From Psoroptes ovis (taxonomy: Eukaryota; Arthropoda; Arachnida; Sarcoptiformes; Psoroptidae), in contig PQWQ01000003.1 of NCBI GenBank assembly GCA_002943765.1, positions 4,463,501 through 4,527,500 of the forward strand: a DNA stretch of 64,000 nt, read 5' to 3'. The notes beneath the pieces were generated by a model. The model was not told the DNA's origin, did no database searches, and worked only from the letters and a program-made list of their open reading frames with translations. The number at the start of each line of letters is the position of its first letter. Within the stretch, counting starts at the first letter, position 1. A program made the position numbers and the translations under genes. Positions 1-13,303 of the stretch are shown here, piece after piece.

Positions 1-1176
1 CACTAAATAATAATTGAAACATATTTTAATTTTTTTTTTTTTTTTGAAAAATTTAATCATTGACAAGGTAAAGGGCCTTATCATTGATTTATTCAATTGA
101 ATCAGTCTTGTTGAATTTTCAATTCGATTTGATGTTACAATCTAATCGATTGATTGATCGATAGAAAATCGATTGATTGAATATCCAAGGGTCATAAAAT
201 GGTCATAATAAAATGTCAAATTGTCAAAATGACAAATTTATTTGTCTCTGTGGAGACAACATTAATTTCAACTTTAAATTGTCATCATCGTTTGATTGAT
301 TGTGGAGACGACGACCAATCAGACCCTGTACCTTTCAATTCAATTTTTGAATAAATATACCTTGAATAATACCTTCTAAAGTGTCGAGTTGTAAAGTTGC
401 TTGTTATCAGCTGTTTGGAAATTAATCATCAAAAATATTTTATGAGTGTCTACCACCAATAATCATTAAAATCTTCAGGAAAATAAATTAAAATCAAAGA
501 TATCTTATAAGGTTAATCAAAAAATAAAGGCTATAGTTTGTTGCATTATACTTATTTGTATTTGTATTTGATTGGTCATAATAATTTTTGGAAAAAATTT
601 GTGGCTAATTTTCAATTTTTCAAAATACCACACACATCGATCTTATGGCCATCATATTTTATGAAGTAAATGAAGCAGCAGATAATAATCAACATGTATA
701 GAAAGCATATGAAGAGTTTTAATAAGGGTTCTCTATGTATAAGCTAATTACTTGATTGCTGATTGATTCATTAATTATAAAAATATATATTTTTCTACTC
801 GTTGATTGGAAATGGCTGATGTACAGGGTATGAGTTTGTTTTAGTTGAATTAACAAAACAAACAAACTCAAATACATATTAACCAATGGTCCGTTGAACC
901 TTTTGAATGAATGAATGATGTGGATGATTTGAATGATGATAAGTCAAAGATTTATTGATATTATTATAACTTTTTGAAATATAATCAACTAATCATAAGT
1001 TTTAAGGTATATTCTGGGCAAATACGAATGGCTGAAAAATTGATTGATTTTTCAATTTTGAATGTTTACTTATTTTAAATTGAAAAATCAATAAATATAT
1101 GAATTTTTCTCGGTTGAATCAACAGGTGGTCAATGTATATATGGATGAATATTTTGATTTTTTCAAAATAATTTTG
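1..1176. other. Intergenic, 3' flank of TTC8
   Basis: AT-rich sequence downstream of the minus-strand TTC8 stop codon. I see no coding potential. It carries one copy (527-536) of the recurrent AAGGCTATAG 10-mer and many TTGATTGAT-type simple stretches. Confidence 0.6.
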
Positions 1177-2946
1177 TCAAACAGCTTCATATAATTTCCA
1201 AACACGATTCAGCAGCTCTTTGGATGCATAATGCTCAGGATAAAGGCTCAATGATTTGGATACGTATTCATAGCTAAGCTGAAAGTGGCCAGAATTTTCG
1301 GCCAACAATGCCAGATTATAATGTGGTTCATACAGATGTGATCCAACATTGATCGATGATTGAAAATATGATTTAGCTTGTTGTACATGGGCTGTTGTCG
1401 TTGTTGTTGTCGTTGGTGAAGTCATTGTTGATGTTGCATTCAAGCTCGATGATCTTTGTTGATGATGATTATTGTTGTTCGCACCACCACTGGTGGATGT
1501 TGTTATACCGGTAATACCTTTGGTTATTTCGAGAACACCAAGATTATTATATGCTTCAGCATGATCATTATTCGATGATGATGATAATCGAAAACAATAT
1601 AGCGCTAATTGTCGATCACCAGACCCTAAGGCAATATGACCAATATTATACCAAATATCAGCAATCATTTCATCATTTTCAGCAAACATCAAGGCTCGTT
1701 CAAAACAAGTGACAACCATATCATATTGTTGTGAATAAAAACAACAAAGTGCAATATTATTATAAATTTCCGATTTAAATATACCCATTTGTAATAAACG
1801 ACGATAATATCTCAATGCAATTTCAGGTTGATCACTATAAAATTCATTCATAGCAATCGATGCAATTGCTTCAATATCTATGGCATCATATGTCAATATT
1901 GAACGATACAGACCGATCGATTCATCCATTTCATTCATTATCTCGTGGATACGTGCAGCATATCTTAGCAGCAGCGTTTCGCTAGGATGTTTTTCCAAAC
2001 CTTTTCGATATAAATCCAATGCTTTCAATGGTTGATCCATACGAATATATACTTTTCCAAGCCAAATATAAACATCGACAGCCACTTCATAATGTTGCAA
2101 TGCTTCAACAAAATATTCTTCAGCATCTCTTAACAATGCTAATTTATAATAACATTTACCGATTTGTGTCTTAAAGATTAAAGATCAAATTAGATTTTTT
2201 GTTGAAAAGTGTAAGAATTTAATCATTCAATGCCATTACCTTCCACCACCAATTCATTTTGCCCAATTCTACATTTGTTTTCAATGCCAATTGTAATGCC
2301 ACTCTGAAATTGCATTGATTGTGGAAAACATATTCAAATAAAGCTCGAGCCAATGGAGCTATTTTTGAATATTTGTCCATATTCAAACGTTCAATATTGA
2401 GAAATTCACCTCCACTTTCTTGTAAGGCTAACATGGAAGCTGTACCAAGACGTGCATGACGTCCCGATGCTGTTGTCATTGGTCTGGCTGAATAGCCAGT
2501 TCTCGGAGCTGTCAATGCCGATTCTAATGATTGATTCGGTTGTATATTATTGGTGCCTGGCCGTATCATACCGCTTAATGGACGTCCAGCTTGTGTTACT
2601 GGCCTAATTGCTTGTGATGTTGATTGACGAGCCAGCGAAGATGCTAAAGCCGTACGCAATGATGTACCTGGCCGAGCAGTTTCAGCTATTCTCGTCTCAT
2701 CCATCATCGTTTCGGCTATGCCATCTTCATCAGCTTCTAAATCATCGACATATGTTTGTTCAGTTAAGCAGCGAAGTTTCAGACACCAAAAAACCTATTC
2801 AAATTGAAAAACTATGAAACAGCACCTGATCATCTCGTTCATACCTGATTTTTAGGATTTAATTCAATTTGTTCATTACAAATTTCAATACAACGATCAA
2901 AATGTCTTCGTCGATTCAATGATATTGCATAATACAAGGGATCCAT
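1177..2946 (-). CDS. TTC8: Tetratricopeptide repeat protein 8 (BBSome subunit BBS8)
   Basis: BBSome subunit that helps carry membrane cargo into and out of cilia. I join three exons (2845-2946, 2240-2794, 1177-2169), all phase 0, with introns of only 50 and 70 bp, to give 549 aa; the human protein is about 541 aa. The N-terminus MDPLYYA..RRRHFDRC matches the family start, so I chose ATG 2946; an in-frame ATG at 2973 would add nine residues. Exon 2 carries the hallmark RPGTSL, SQAIRPVTQAGRPLSG and RLGTASML segments, followed by FLNIERLNMDKYS and WWWK. Exon 3 is a run of TPRs with YSDQPEIALRYYRRLLQMGI and LCCFYSQQYDM. A Gly/Asn/His/Ser/Thr insert near 1392-1506 interrupts the repeats. Head-to-tail with INTS3. 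Confidence 0.96.
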
Positions 2947-3326
2947 TCGTATTTTTTCTGAATAGAAACACATGGCCAAAGTCAACATCAACTACTAACC
3001 TTTAAATTCTTTTGAAAAAACAAAAATATACAAAACCCGTAAAACCATGGAAACCATGAAAACCCTGGAACAGACAATCAAACAAACAGTGTATTTTGAT
3101 TATTTTAAATATTATTATCATTTTAATATTATTATATATTTGAATCACAAAATATGTTACTTGTATTATTATTTATGTAAAATTTATTAATAATAATATT
3201 CAATAATAATATATTTTATTAAAAATGAATGAAATTAATGAATTGATTCGAGTTGTGAATGTGAATGTAATGTAAATATGAATGAATATGATATTTATAA
3301 AAATGGTCCAAATTTCTTCTATTAAT

Positions 3327-3332
3327 TTTATT
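3327..3332 (-). terminator. Candidate poly(A) signal for INTS3
   Basis: TTTATT on the plus strand (AATAAA on the transcript), about 225 bp after the INTS3 stop codon. Confidence 0.4.
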
Positions 3333-3364
3333 TAACAAATAATTATTTTCAATTATTTACATTT

Positions 3365-3450
3365 ATTATGTTGTCCAATAAGTTTTTGCCGATTTTCTCA
3401 TTGATTCCCTACAATATAATCGGCAAAAACTTTTAGGACAATCTAATATA
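3365..3450 (-). mobile_element. Inverted-repeat element, class A (copy 1)
   Basis: Ends TTGTCCAATAAG..CTTTTAGGACAATCTAATA with GCCGATT and AATCGGC inner arms. The core reads in the reverse class A orientation. It probably lies in the INTS3 3' UTR. Confidence 0.85.
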
Positions 3451-3554
3451 ATTGATGATAATTTATATTAGATCGGTTTGATAATTAGCACACAAGAATT
3501 GATTTAGAATACAATTTCGAACATTGTCAGGCTAATTCCGTACGAATTTTCGAA

Positions 3555-6500
3555 TCAATCACTATCAGATCCAGCCAATAACCGGCGTTTTTTATTACGT
3601 AAATTTGATTTCGATGCTGTTGTTGTTCGTTGTGGTACATCATCCTATGATTTGAAAAAATTGAAAATTGAAAATTTCAAAATTTGAAATTCAAACAAAT
3701 ATAAACATGAATATAGTAAATACCTCTGATGAATCAGATTCAGTATCGGAATTATTTTGATTTGTTGAATTATTCTGATTCGTTGCTGCCGCCGCCGCTG
3801 ATTTTTTACCCAATTTTTTACCACCCCCAGCATTTGGGTTTATAGTTTTACGTTGAGTGGTTGAATTATTAGTATTTTTGCCATTATTACCATTACCATT
3901 ATTAGTAGTGTTAGTGCTATTATTACCACTATTATTATCATTATCATCACAAGGAACATTCGTAAATAGATCAGCATATCTGCAAATGTGATTTATGGAA
4001 TTAAAATTCAAAATATTAAATAATTACAAGGTAAAAATACTTTGTTTTCTGTTGATTTGTACAGATTTGTTTCAATTGAACCAACATGGCAATCAATGCA
4101 TCTTGGTTGAAAACTTGAGGGGCAAAAAAAAAAAAATAAGAAAAAATGAATAAATGTCAATAATAATTCGAAAATAATTGGAACTTACAATCAATATTTT
4201 TATTATTTACAAATGTTCGCCGCATTTCATTCAAATAATACAATAATTGTTCAATATTTGCCGTATTATTCATCTTGTTTTTGGATACATTATTCAACAT
4301 TCTATTATCGAATTTGAAGAAATTAAATTATATTATTTGTGATAAATAATTTAAAATCAAATACCTCTTGTTACGTTTATTAGGTGAACTAATTATCGAT
4401 GATACATATGTACCAATTACTTCACCTAATTTATCTTCATATCTTTTAGCCCAATAAAGCAAAACGTTCAATACGAAACAAGCATCATTCAATTTATGAT
4501 GATCACGTGACATTAATTGTTTCAAATATTGATTTGTTGGCATTTCACGTTTAAACATTTGTAATAAATGATTATTTAAACCACTATGAATTTCTGTTAT
4601 TGAATCGAGAATAATTAAATCAATTGATAAATTGATTAATTCAATAAATCAAAAAATTACCATTATTCGAATCTAATTTAGACAATGCATTGAGATATGC
4701 TTCAGGCGGAAAATCATGTGCATCCAATAGATCCCACAACAGGTGCTGTTGTATATGATCAAATTGATTTGCTAAGGCTATTCAATATTGTTTAGAATAT
4801 CGTATATTAAATCAAAAATAAAATGACTTACATAAAATGACTGATAATGAATCTTTTTTAAATAGCCTTAATTGATCACGTTGTATTAATATGACCAGAT
4901 ATTGATTAGTATTATAATCACCATAATCCAAAATTAAACGTATAAGGTCAAGATTACCGATCATTTCATTTGAAAATGATTTTGTCATCGGTGGTATTAG
5001 ATAGAATAATATGTACAAATCATACCATGCACAAGTTTCTAGATCAGTGATCAATGATGTTGATAAATCTTTTGACATACTACGAACTAAATCACGATAA
5101 ACGATCATTTGATCGAATGTATTCTGAGTGACAATTAAATAATGTAATAATAGAAATCCAATTTTGCCATTATTCATTGCCATTTCTGCTATTAATTGCT
5201 TTAAATGCGAAGAATTATTATTATCACCATTATTATTATTGTCATTACGATCATTTTCATTATTATCATTATTATTAGCAGTGTAACACTTTACTAACGC
5301 CGAAAACATTACAAATATAGGGCCATCAATCGATGATTTTAATGTACGTTGATCAGGTTGATACCAGCTCGTATATGATTGTAGCAAATGTTCGGGAAAA
5401 CGTTTTTGGCTCATATCTTCTTCCAATATGGCTGATAGAATGATCGTTAGATTTGGTATAATATCGGCTATCGATGATTCTTCATCATCATCTTCATTAT
5501 TATTATTATTGGTGGATTGGGTTAATTTTTTAATCAATTCTTCCATATGTGTACATTGATCTGAACGATTTCTGCAAAATAAGAGAAAAAATCAATGATA
5601 AAATAAATTAATGAGGCTAACACCCTTACTTTGTTTCTTGTAATCGTTGAAGAATTTGTTTGATTGGTTCAACATGTATTTGTTCGATTTGTTCTTGCAT
5701 TTCTTGCGGTGATAGGCCATATGAGAATCGTTCTTGTTGTTCATTTGATGATTCATTAATATTAAAATCAATTTGTTGTTGATGTTCAATAAATGGACTC
5801 ATGCTGCTCATTGATGGATATGTAGGCGAATCGATTAAGGTGATATCATCATTACTATCATTGGATTCATCAATAATCGTTACAACTTCTTGTTTAATCT
5901 GTACACTTGAATCATTATTATTATTATTAGCGCTATTATTTGAATTATTTAAATTGTTAAACGAGACTATAGCCGTTGGATCATTACCAAGCTTTGAATT
6001 GGAAGAAAAATGATGTCCAATCAATAATGGTTGATTTGTTATTGATGATGATGATGATGATGATGATGGAGACATAATTACTGATACTGGATTCGCTATT
6101 GATTGCTGTCCAGAATGAATTAATTGCTGCTGCTGATGATGTTGTTGTTGTTGGCCACCATTATGAATAGATCCACCACCAACGATGGCCGGAGATGATG
6201 ATGATAATGATGATGAAGGTAAAGTATTGGATGAAGAGGATGACATCACAGTTGAATTTAATATATTGGCTATATATTCAGTTGAATTATTCATCGACAT
6301 AATATTTGATGATGGAGATGCTGATGATGAAGATGTCACAGATGATGATGATGATACCGACGTAGCTGATGTAATCGATGGATTATTTTTATTCGAAGCA
6401 ATACCACCATGTGATAGTTTGGATTTGTTAGGATTCATTGATGGCTTTGATTGGTTAAAATTATTCGTTTTTTTCATTTTCTTTGTCGCGGATTGTTTTG

Positions 6501-9122
6501 AGGTATTCGAAGATGATAATCTAGGGTCGTTCACATTAGGTGAATCATTACTGCTCGCTTCGTCTTCATCATCACTAAATTTCGAAACAGTTGTTGGAAC
6601 TGAAATTTGTTGTTGCTGCTGCTGCTGCTGGGAAAACATCGATAACGGCTGCTGTTGAATCGATTGTTGTGATTGAAAATGTTCAATAGGTGCCGATGTT
6701 GGAATCTGTTTAGTAATAATATTGATCGATTTAATATTAGTCATTAATTTATTATCATTATTATTATTAGCAGTAGAAGAAGCAATGCTGCTATATGAAT
6801 TGATTGCTGAATCGGATGCAGCTGTAACCACTGTTACAATTGTAGATAATTCAATGTGATTATCATTTTTTATATCCGTTGCTTCAGTTACATTATCAAT
6901 TATCGATTGAGAACAAGCATCAGAAGAAGCTGTGACCATCATTGGCCATTCGCTCATGGTGGTCATCGTAGAAGTTGATGCCGAAAGCGAGCCAATCTAA
7001 CAACACAATAATAAACATCGACAGTGTCATCACATAACAGTAATGTTATTACATAAGAATGAACTAGCAAAAAATACTAATCACACAGACTAAACTAATC
7101 AATTTCAAATGGATGGATCATGTTTAAAGGTTATGAGGTTATCAAAGGATATCATTGATCACCTGACTCACCTGATTATTATTACTAGCTAAATAATGAT
7201 GACCATTAATGCCAGGACCCTGTTGTTGCATTGATTGCTGTTGAAGCGGCATTTGATAAAATGACGATGATGGAGGTGGCTGCTGCTGCTGTTGTTGTTG
7301 CTGCTGTATATCACCAATATTTTGAAGATCAGGAAATGTTTTCGTAATTAATTGCCGTACTTGTGAATCAATTCGCGCAGGATCAAACATAAAAGCCAAT
7401 GATTGTACAACACGTTTTTCGGCTAAATGTAACATTGAATTCCGTACATTCATTTTCAATTGTGATACCATTGATGGATGAAATTCCAATGTGACCTACA
7501 TAAGTGAAATATTTTTGATAATTCAAATTCAATTCAATAAATTAATTTCGACATACACGACATATAAAATCTAATAATGCAAATGAAATTGTTGGATGAC
7601 TTTTAAGTGAATATAATATGATCAACATTCCTGGCTCCAAATCCATAATCATATGATTGCTTAAATCTTGAATATCAAACACTAACCAATCATAATAAAG
7701 GGCTAAACGTGACCACGACAGCGATGTATTTTGTGAACATGAATTTAAAATCCAACCAATCACTGCCCATCTTGGGACCATGCCCATAGCCATTTCTTCA
7801 TTACTTGGATGTATTGAATTACACATGTATCTGATTAAATCTGAACGTATCATTTGATTTTCAGATGAATTCAGGTATTGTCGATGGAACCAATCTTGAT
7901 ATCGCCGTTGTGAACCGAAACGAACCTGTGATGTAATATAATTCAATTTCTTCTCCATATCAAACGTAATCAATAATCGTATAAAACGACGATGTGTTCG
8001 TGTACGTAATGTTTGCATTAGATTAAATTTAGGCGATAAACTTTGTGGATTCGTTATCATTGAACGCCATAATTGATCAAATTCAGGTATACGACATACT
8101 TGTTGTAATAATCGTATTAAATCTCTACCAATCGATATGAAATCATTGAAACGTTCACTGAGAAGACAATAACAAAATTTTATACATTTATTCAATAATC
8201 TTCCTGGAAATGTTTGTGCTAATGATTGAAATGTTAATGGTGATGCTAGATCGGCTATCAAACGTAGAAATCTTATCAATGAATATTGTATCAATGCAAG
8301 GTTATTATCATATGATAAACGATTTTCAATTAAAATATTTAATATTTGATCAGCTAATAGCAGATTACGTTGGCTAAGATCACTGGAGATTATATTTCTC
8401 ATTAAATTATAAAATATCGTATCAATATTTGGCATTGATTTTTTCAACAAATCTTCACATAATAATATTAATCGTTGCCGTGAATATTCATGAAGCCGAA
8501 CGAATTTTTCCGTTAATAAATGATTTAAATAATTACAAAGTAATGTACAACCATTCGATAATATTATTGTCATATAAAGCTATTTTGGAATTATTAAATA
8601 AAATTTGAAAAAATTAAAATTCAATTAATATTGTTTCAAAAATACATACACTATTGTTATTTTGATTATTATTATTTTCAACCAACATCGAAACAATCAG
8701 GCCCAATGTTATCTCTTCGGACAATGTATTATTTTCACGACACATACGTGTCAATTCATTTTGTATTTGATGATCGGATTTTCCTTGAATTTGATCTTGA
8801 ACAAATTTATAATTTCTACACATTTTCTATATGAAATTGAGCCGGGAAAAACAAATCGAATTAAATTAATGAGGCAAAAATGGAATTTTCTAAAGGGTCA
8901 TACCTCTTCAAAATCATCTTTACATTCGATTAGATTTAATGCGAATAATTTCTCCAAATTTTGTTCCATTATTCCAATTCCAGATGATTGTTGCGACTGT
9001 GATGGTTGCTGTGATTGTAAAATATGATGATCAGCTGATGATTGTTGCTGTTGTAATGGTGGCATTTGATGTGATGATGATGATGATGAGCCAACACCAC
9101 CAATATAATTTGATGTTGACAT
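3555..9122 (-). CDS. INTS3: Integrator complex subunit 3
   Basis: Subunit of Integrator, the RNA polymerase II-associated complex for snRNA 3' processing and promoter-proximal termination; also a partner of the SOSS ssDNA-binding complex. Twelve exons join with GT..AG borders and consistent phase: 8904-9122, 8650-8826, 7557-8579, 7172-7495, 5630-6996, 4832-5571, 4661-4777, 4365-4593, 4189-4301, 4041-4113, 3724-3979, 3555-3644; 1575 aa. Family signatures: IGRDLIRLLQ..RIPEF, RYQDWFHRQYL, IRYMCNSIHPSNE, PRWAVIGW, then NIDFFNQDALI, KYADLF and a terminal KKRR..GSDSD like the human end. Human INTS3 is about 1043 aa; the excess is mostly exon 5 (residues about 582-1036), a Ser/Asn/Gln-rich disordered insert. 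Upstream of the start lies 5 kb without genes. Confidence 0.96.
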
Positions 9123-9769
9123 ATTTTCTTAATTTTAAAGATTGCTCATTCAATTATAAAGGAATATAATAAGGTTTTTTAAATTTGATTTCAATAAATT
9201 CTTCTTAACATTCGTAGATTTATGATGACTGAATATAAACATTGATTCACAACAATAACCACCGGCTATTTTCATGATCAAAATTGATTGGTTAATACAT
9301 TTGATACATTTGATATATCAATTTTGAAGAAATAGGATTGAAATTTGGTCAATTTTCGAGCTGATAATTGATCTTTGATTGATTAATATTAATATTTCGA
9401 ATATTTGAATTTTATTTTTTGAAAAATTTTGAAAAACCACCAATAAATGCCCGAGTAATATGATGATATATATTATTGTAAGAAGATATATTCGTCACTC
9501 AAACAAATATTATAAATGAAATAGCAAAAATAACAATTTAAAATTCATCCATCCAACAAATGTATGCAAAAAGTGTATGATGAGCTTATAACTTTGAAGG
9601 TTAATTTTTTCTAAAAAAAAACGAAAACACTTTCATTTCAACGTTTACACGCGTTTTAGTGCAGCCGAAAGTATTTGCTTGTTTTCATTTTTTTTTTTTT
9701 TTTTTTTGCTTAAAGTTTTTTTACCCCTTTCATTTTTCAAACTTTGTTTTTAGTGTTTTCAATGTTTAT

Positions 9770-9790
9770 ACACACACACACACACACATA
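9770..9790. repeat. (CA)n microsatellite
   Basis: An uninterrupted CA tract of about ten units, followed by a TATACACAC extension. Confidence 0.9.
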
Positions 9791-12221
9791 TACACACGTT
9801 TGATTAACCTTTTTTTTTGCACATATAAAACTGAAGGTTAATTTGAGTACAGACACCAAAAAAAAAAAAAAAAAAAAAAAGTAGCAGAAAAAAAAACAAC
9901 AGCAAAAAGAACACGCCGTTCGCATGTGTCCACAGATGCTGTTACGCTCGAAAATACACATTTTACTCGACAGATGTCGCTATAAATCGTATAAATTTTT
10001 TTAAATTCAAATTTTTCGACAATTTTTTAGCGCCAAAAAAAATCAAATCAATCAAATCAATCGAACAAACACGAAAAAAGAGAAAAATTCAATTTTAAAT
10101 ACATGAAAATGCATATTGAATCAATAATAATCGAATGTAATTTGATTATTTCCGAAATGACAACAAAATCATTTCCAAAACTATTCGAATCAATCTTTGG
10201 GAAATGATGGTGGGCAAAAATAGAAATGGTGATAATCACTTGTTGCTTATTCGGTTTCTCTGGTTCCTTCTAAGTAAATATTCAGGTATTTGAATGGCCA
10301 AAATGAATTGAATAAATAAATAAATAATGAGATTTGACATGTGTTTGACCAATCAAATATCAAATGATACTTTATAACGATGAGACATTTGATTGATTTA
10401 AATTTGATTCAATGATTGATTGATTGAAATTGATTGAATTTGATTAATTTTGATTAATTTGAAAAGGTCTGAAAAGATTTCAAAAGGTCTGAGTGTCTGA
10501 AAAGGTCTAAGTGTCTGAATAAGTCTTATTTCGATATTTTCGATTTTCTTTGATTTGATTATCATTAAATAATCATCATCAGCGATCATCACATATTTCA
10601 AAGATGATGACCATCGATCATTTCAATATTTATGATTGTTGTTTCAAATATTCGATTGATAAAGATCATCTTTGACTAACAAAAATGAAAAAGTACCTTT
10701 GACAAATTGATAATTGATCAATGATTTCCAAGATGAATGATTCGATGAATTTCGGGAAATTTTCTTAAGATCGCTGTCCAGGTATGAATACAGGTCAAAA
10801 ACAATATTTCATATGTAAATGTTATGGAATTATTATTTAAATGATGATATTTACTCCATTATTTACTTATTATCTCTATTATTATTATTTGTTTGTACAT
10901 TCGTAAAACATAATAATTATCTCAGAAATTTCCAGTTTTTCTTCCTGCATCTTATCTTTGAAGAACTTTGATAAATATGAATCTTAAATCTTAAATACAT
11001 CTTTAAAGTTTACACATGGTCATCATCATAAGTATAGCATGTAAGCATAGTTATCATCAACATCATTATGTCATCATCAATGTCATATTTTCAAATTGTC
11101 ATATTTAAGAAAATATTTTGGTGACAATCAGTGATGAATAAATATTAATTTGTCGCATTCAAGTAAGGCTATAGGTCAATCAGCCTTCATTCATTTAATG
11201 CTGTGTATGGAAATATGAATGAATGAATAGTTCTAAGATTATTCAAAGTATTTAACAGTGCTAAAACGATTATTTTTATTCGAATAAATCTTGGAAATTG
11301 CTCCTTATAATGATAACGATGTTAATTATTATCCATTTATTCATATAACAGCTTAATATCAACAGTGGGGATTCAGGACTAATTGATACTTGTTCGAATC
11401 AAAAATTCACAAATTTTAATAAACTTAATGTGACATATTTTATGATTAAGACTACTACTAATACTACATTTAAAATTTGAAATATGACCACGGTCAATGG
11501 TCAAATACGTGATGACCACGAATCGTTATTATTATGATGAAAATTATTCGGATAATTTTTGTTTTTTCTTTAAGAAAAAATTAAAGAAAATTCAATTAAT
11601 CTCTGTTTGGAGATATCTCGTTTATGAAAATATTTTTTTTTTTTTTTTTTGAAAAATATATCCCTATGAATTATGATGATGTTCAAAATATATAAATTAT
11701 ATTTAAATAATTACAATCGAACTTTCTTTAATTGAAAAATTTTAATTCATTATGATTTAAGAAAACAAAAATTTCGATCGAAAACAATTGAAATTAAGAT
11801 TTTTTCAAAATTTATTAATCCAAATTTAATCCATTTTAAAAATCAAAAAATAAAATCAAATCAAATCAAACATATCAACGCCTTTGTGCTTTTCTCAATC
11901 AATACACAAATACTTGTTTTGATTAATAGTCAAAAATGTATATTTAGCTTGACAATAGACCGTTTGAATCAGGTGAAAAATGATGAATGAGCAATGACCA
12001 AATGATCATTCGTTGAACATCCATTAATGCTATAGAAATACCTGTCAATTTTCATTATAAACTCATCACATTTTTTTTGGAGCCAAATCGAGCCAATTTC
12101 GTGGCTAGTGATGATCATTTAAAATCTTTGTGATGATTCGATGATGATTCAAAGATCATTTTAATGATCATCATCATCACACTTACCACATAGTCATATA
12201 TATGTGTTGATAAATGATTAA

Positions 12222-12313
12222 TATATTCGAGTTGTCCGAAAAGTTTTAGCCAATTTCCATGCGGCAACTCTATTCGGATTGAGCCGAATGAACTTTTTGG
12301 ACAACCTTAATAT
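12222..12313 (+). mobile_element. Inverted-repeat element, class B (copy 2)
   Basis: Starts GAGTTGTCCGAAAAG, ends CTTTTTGGACAACCTTAATA. The core contains GCGGCAACTCTATT and GAGCCGAATGAAC. Confidence 0.85.
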
Positions 12314-12534
12314 TATTTAAATTTTCAATTTTTTGAAAAAAATTCAAATTGAAATCTATTTATTGTCATTATTTAACCAAGAAAAATAAAATAAAATTCG
12401 TGTCTAAACAAACGTAGTGCCAGGAAAAATAATGAAAATCGAGAAGAAACCAGAAAAAAGAGTTAAATAAACACCTTTATTTTTATTTTTATTTTTTTCT
12501 TCATTATTCAAAGCCGAAATAAATTAAAAATTAT

Positions 12535-12611
12535 TAGATTGTCCCATAAGTTCTTGCCGTTTTTTAATTTTTTTTTAATTTGAAAAGCGGCAAGAACTTA
12601 TGGGACAATCG
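12535..12611. mobile_element. Inverted-repeat element, class C (copy 3)
   Basis: Arms ATTGTCCCATAAGTTCTTGCC and GGCAAGAACTTATGGGACAA pair almost perfectly around an A/T-only centre. The strand cannot be set because it is nearly a perfect palindrome. Confidence 0.9.
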
Positions 12612-13216
12612 AAAACAATCATCATCAGGATTATTATTGCTATTATTATTATGACAATTGTCACCAAAGTAAAAGTGTCTGATGAATGATGATGATGAAT
12701 GAATGAATGTGTTTGTTTGGTTTGGTTGTGTTGTGTTGCATCGAATATACAATACATTTGAATGAATGAATGAATGGAATCATAAATGAATTGAATTTTT
12801 GAATTGAATTGAACTAAAATAATCAAAAAAAAAAAAAAAATTAAATGGAAATTTTATTATTGTCATCATCATCATCGCCATCACCATTGTTTTCAACCAT
12901 AATATATTTGGATCATTTTTTTTTCTGTGGGGATATTTTTGGTTTCTTTCAAATCAAATACCTGGTATGTATGCGAAATGTAATATGAAATATATTACAG
13001 TGAAGATGGAAAAAAAACCCATTAAATTTCAACAGGTAGTGTGAGAAACTTGGTAACTTTTGAAAATTTTTTTAATGAAACTATTGTTGTATGTTTACTA
13101 TTTGCATATATATTGCATTGATATGTATGTACACACGTCCATTTGGTATCAAAAAAAAATTTTGAAATTTTGAAAAAAACATATATGAGAATTGAATTTA
13201 AAAATTTGAAATTATA

Positions 13217-13303
13217 TAAGGCTGTCCGTAAAGTTTTGGCCGATTTTCATGTGGCAACTCTATTGTGATTAAGCCGAATGAACTTTTTGGACAACCTGAA
13301 ATA
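13217..13303 (+). mobile_element. Inverted-repeat element, class B (copy 4)
   Basis: Starts AGGCTGTCCGTAAAGTTTTG, ends ACTTTTTGGACAACCTGAA. The core is close to the class B consensus. Confidence 0.88.

Larger units (their letters stand above)
2947..3554. other. TTC8 promoter / INTS3 3' flank
   Basis: A 608 bp spacer between two minus-strand genes. It contains an inverted-repeat element (3365-3450) and, on the minus strand, an AATAAA at 3327-3332, the first I see downstream of the INTS3 stop. The INTS3 3' UTR therefore probably spans the element. The TTC8 promoter must lie between about 2947 and 3330. Confidence 0.5.

Noticed and set aside
6185..6658. Asp-rich frame antisense to INTS3 exon 5
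   Set aside because: The Asp runs are the reverse of Ser/Asn-coding repeats in INTS3.
13007..13036. Alternative ten-codon start exon for secreted-family member 1 ending CAACAG/GTAGTG
   Set aside because: The ATG-GAT-CGG at 14084 is closer and matches the start exons of the paralogues.
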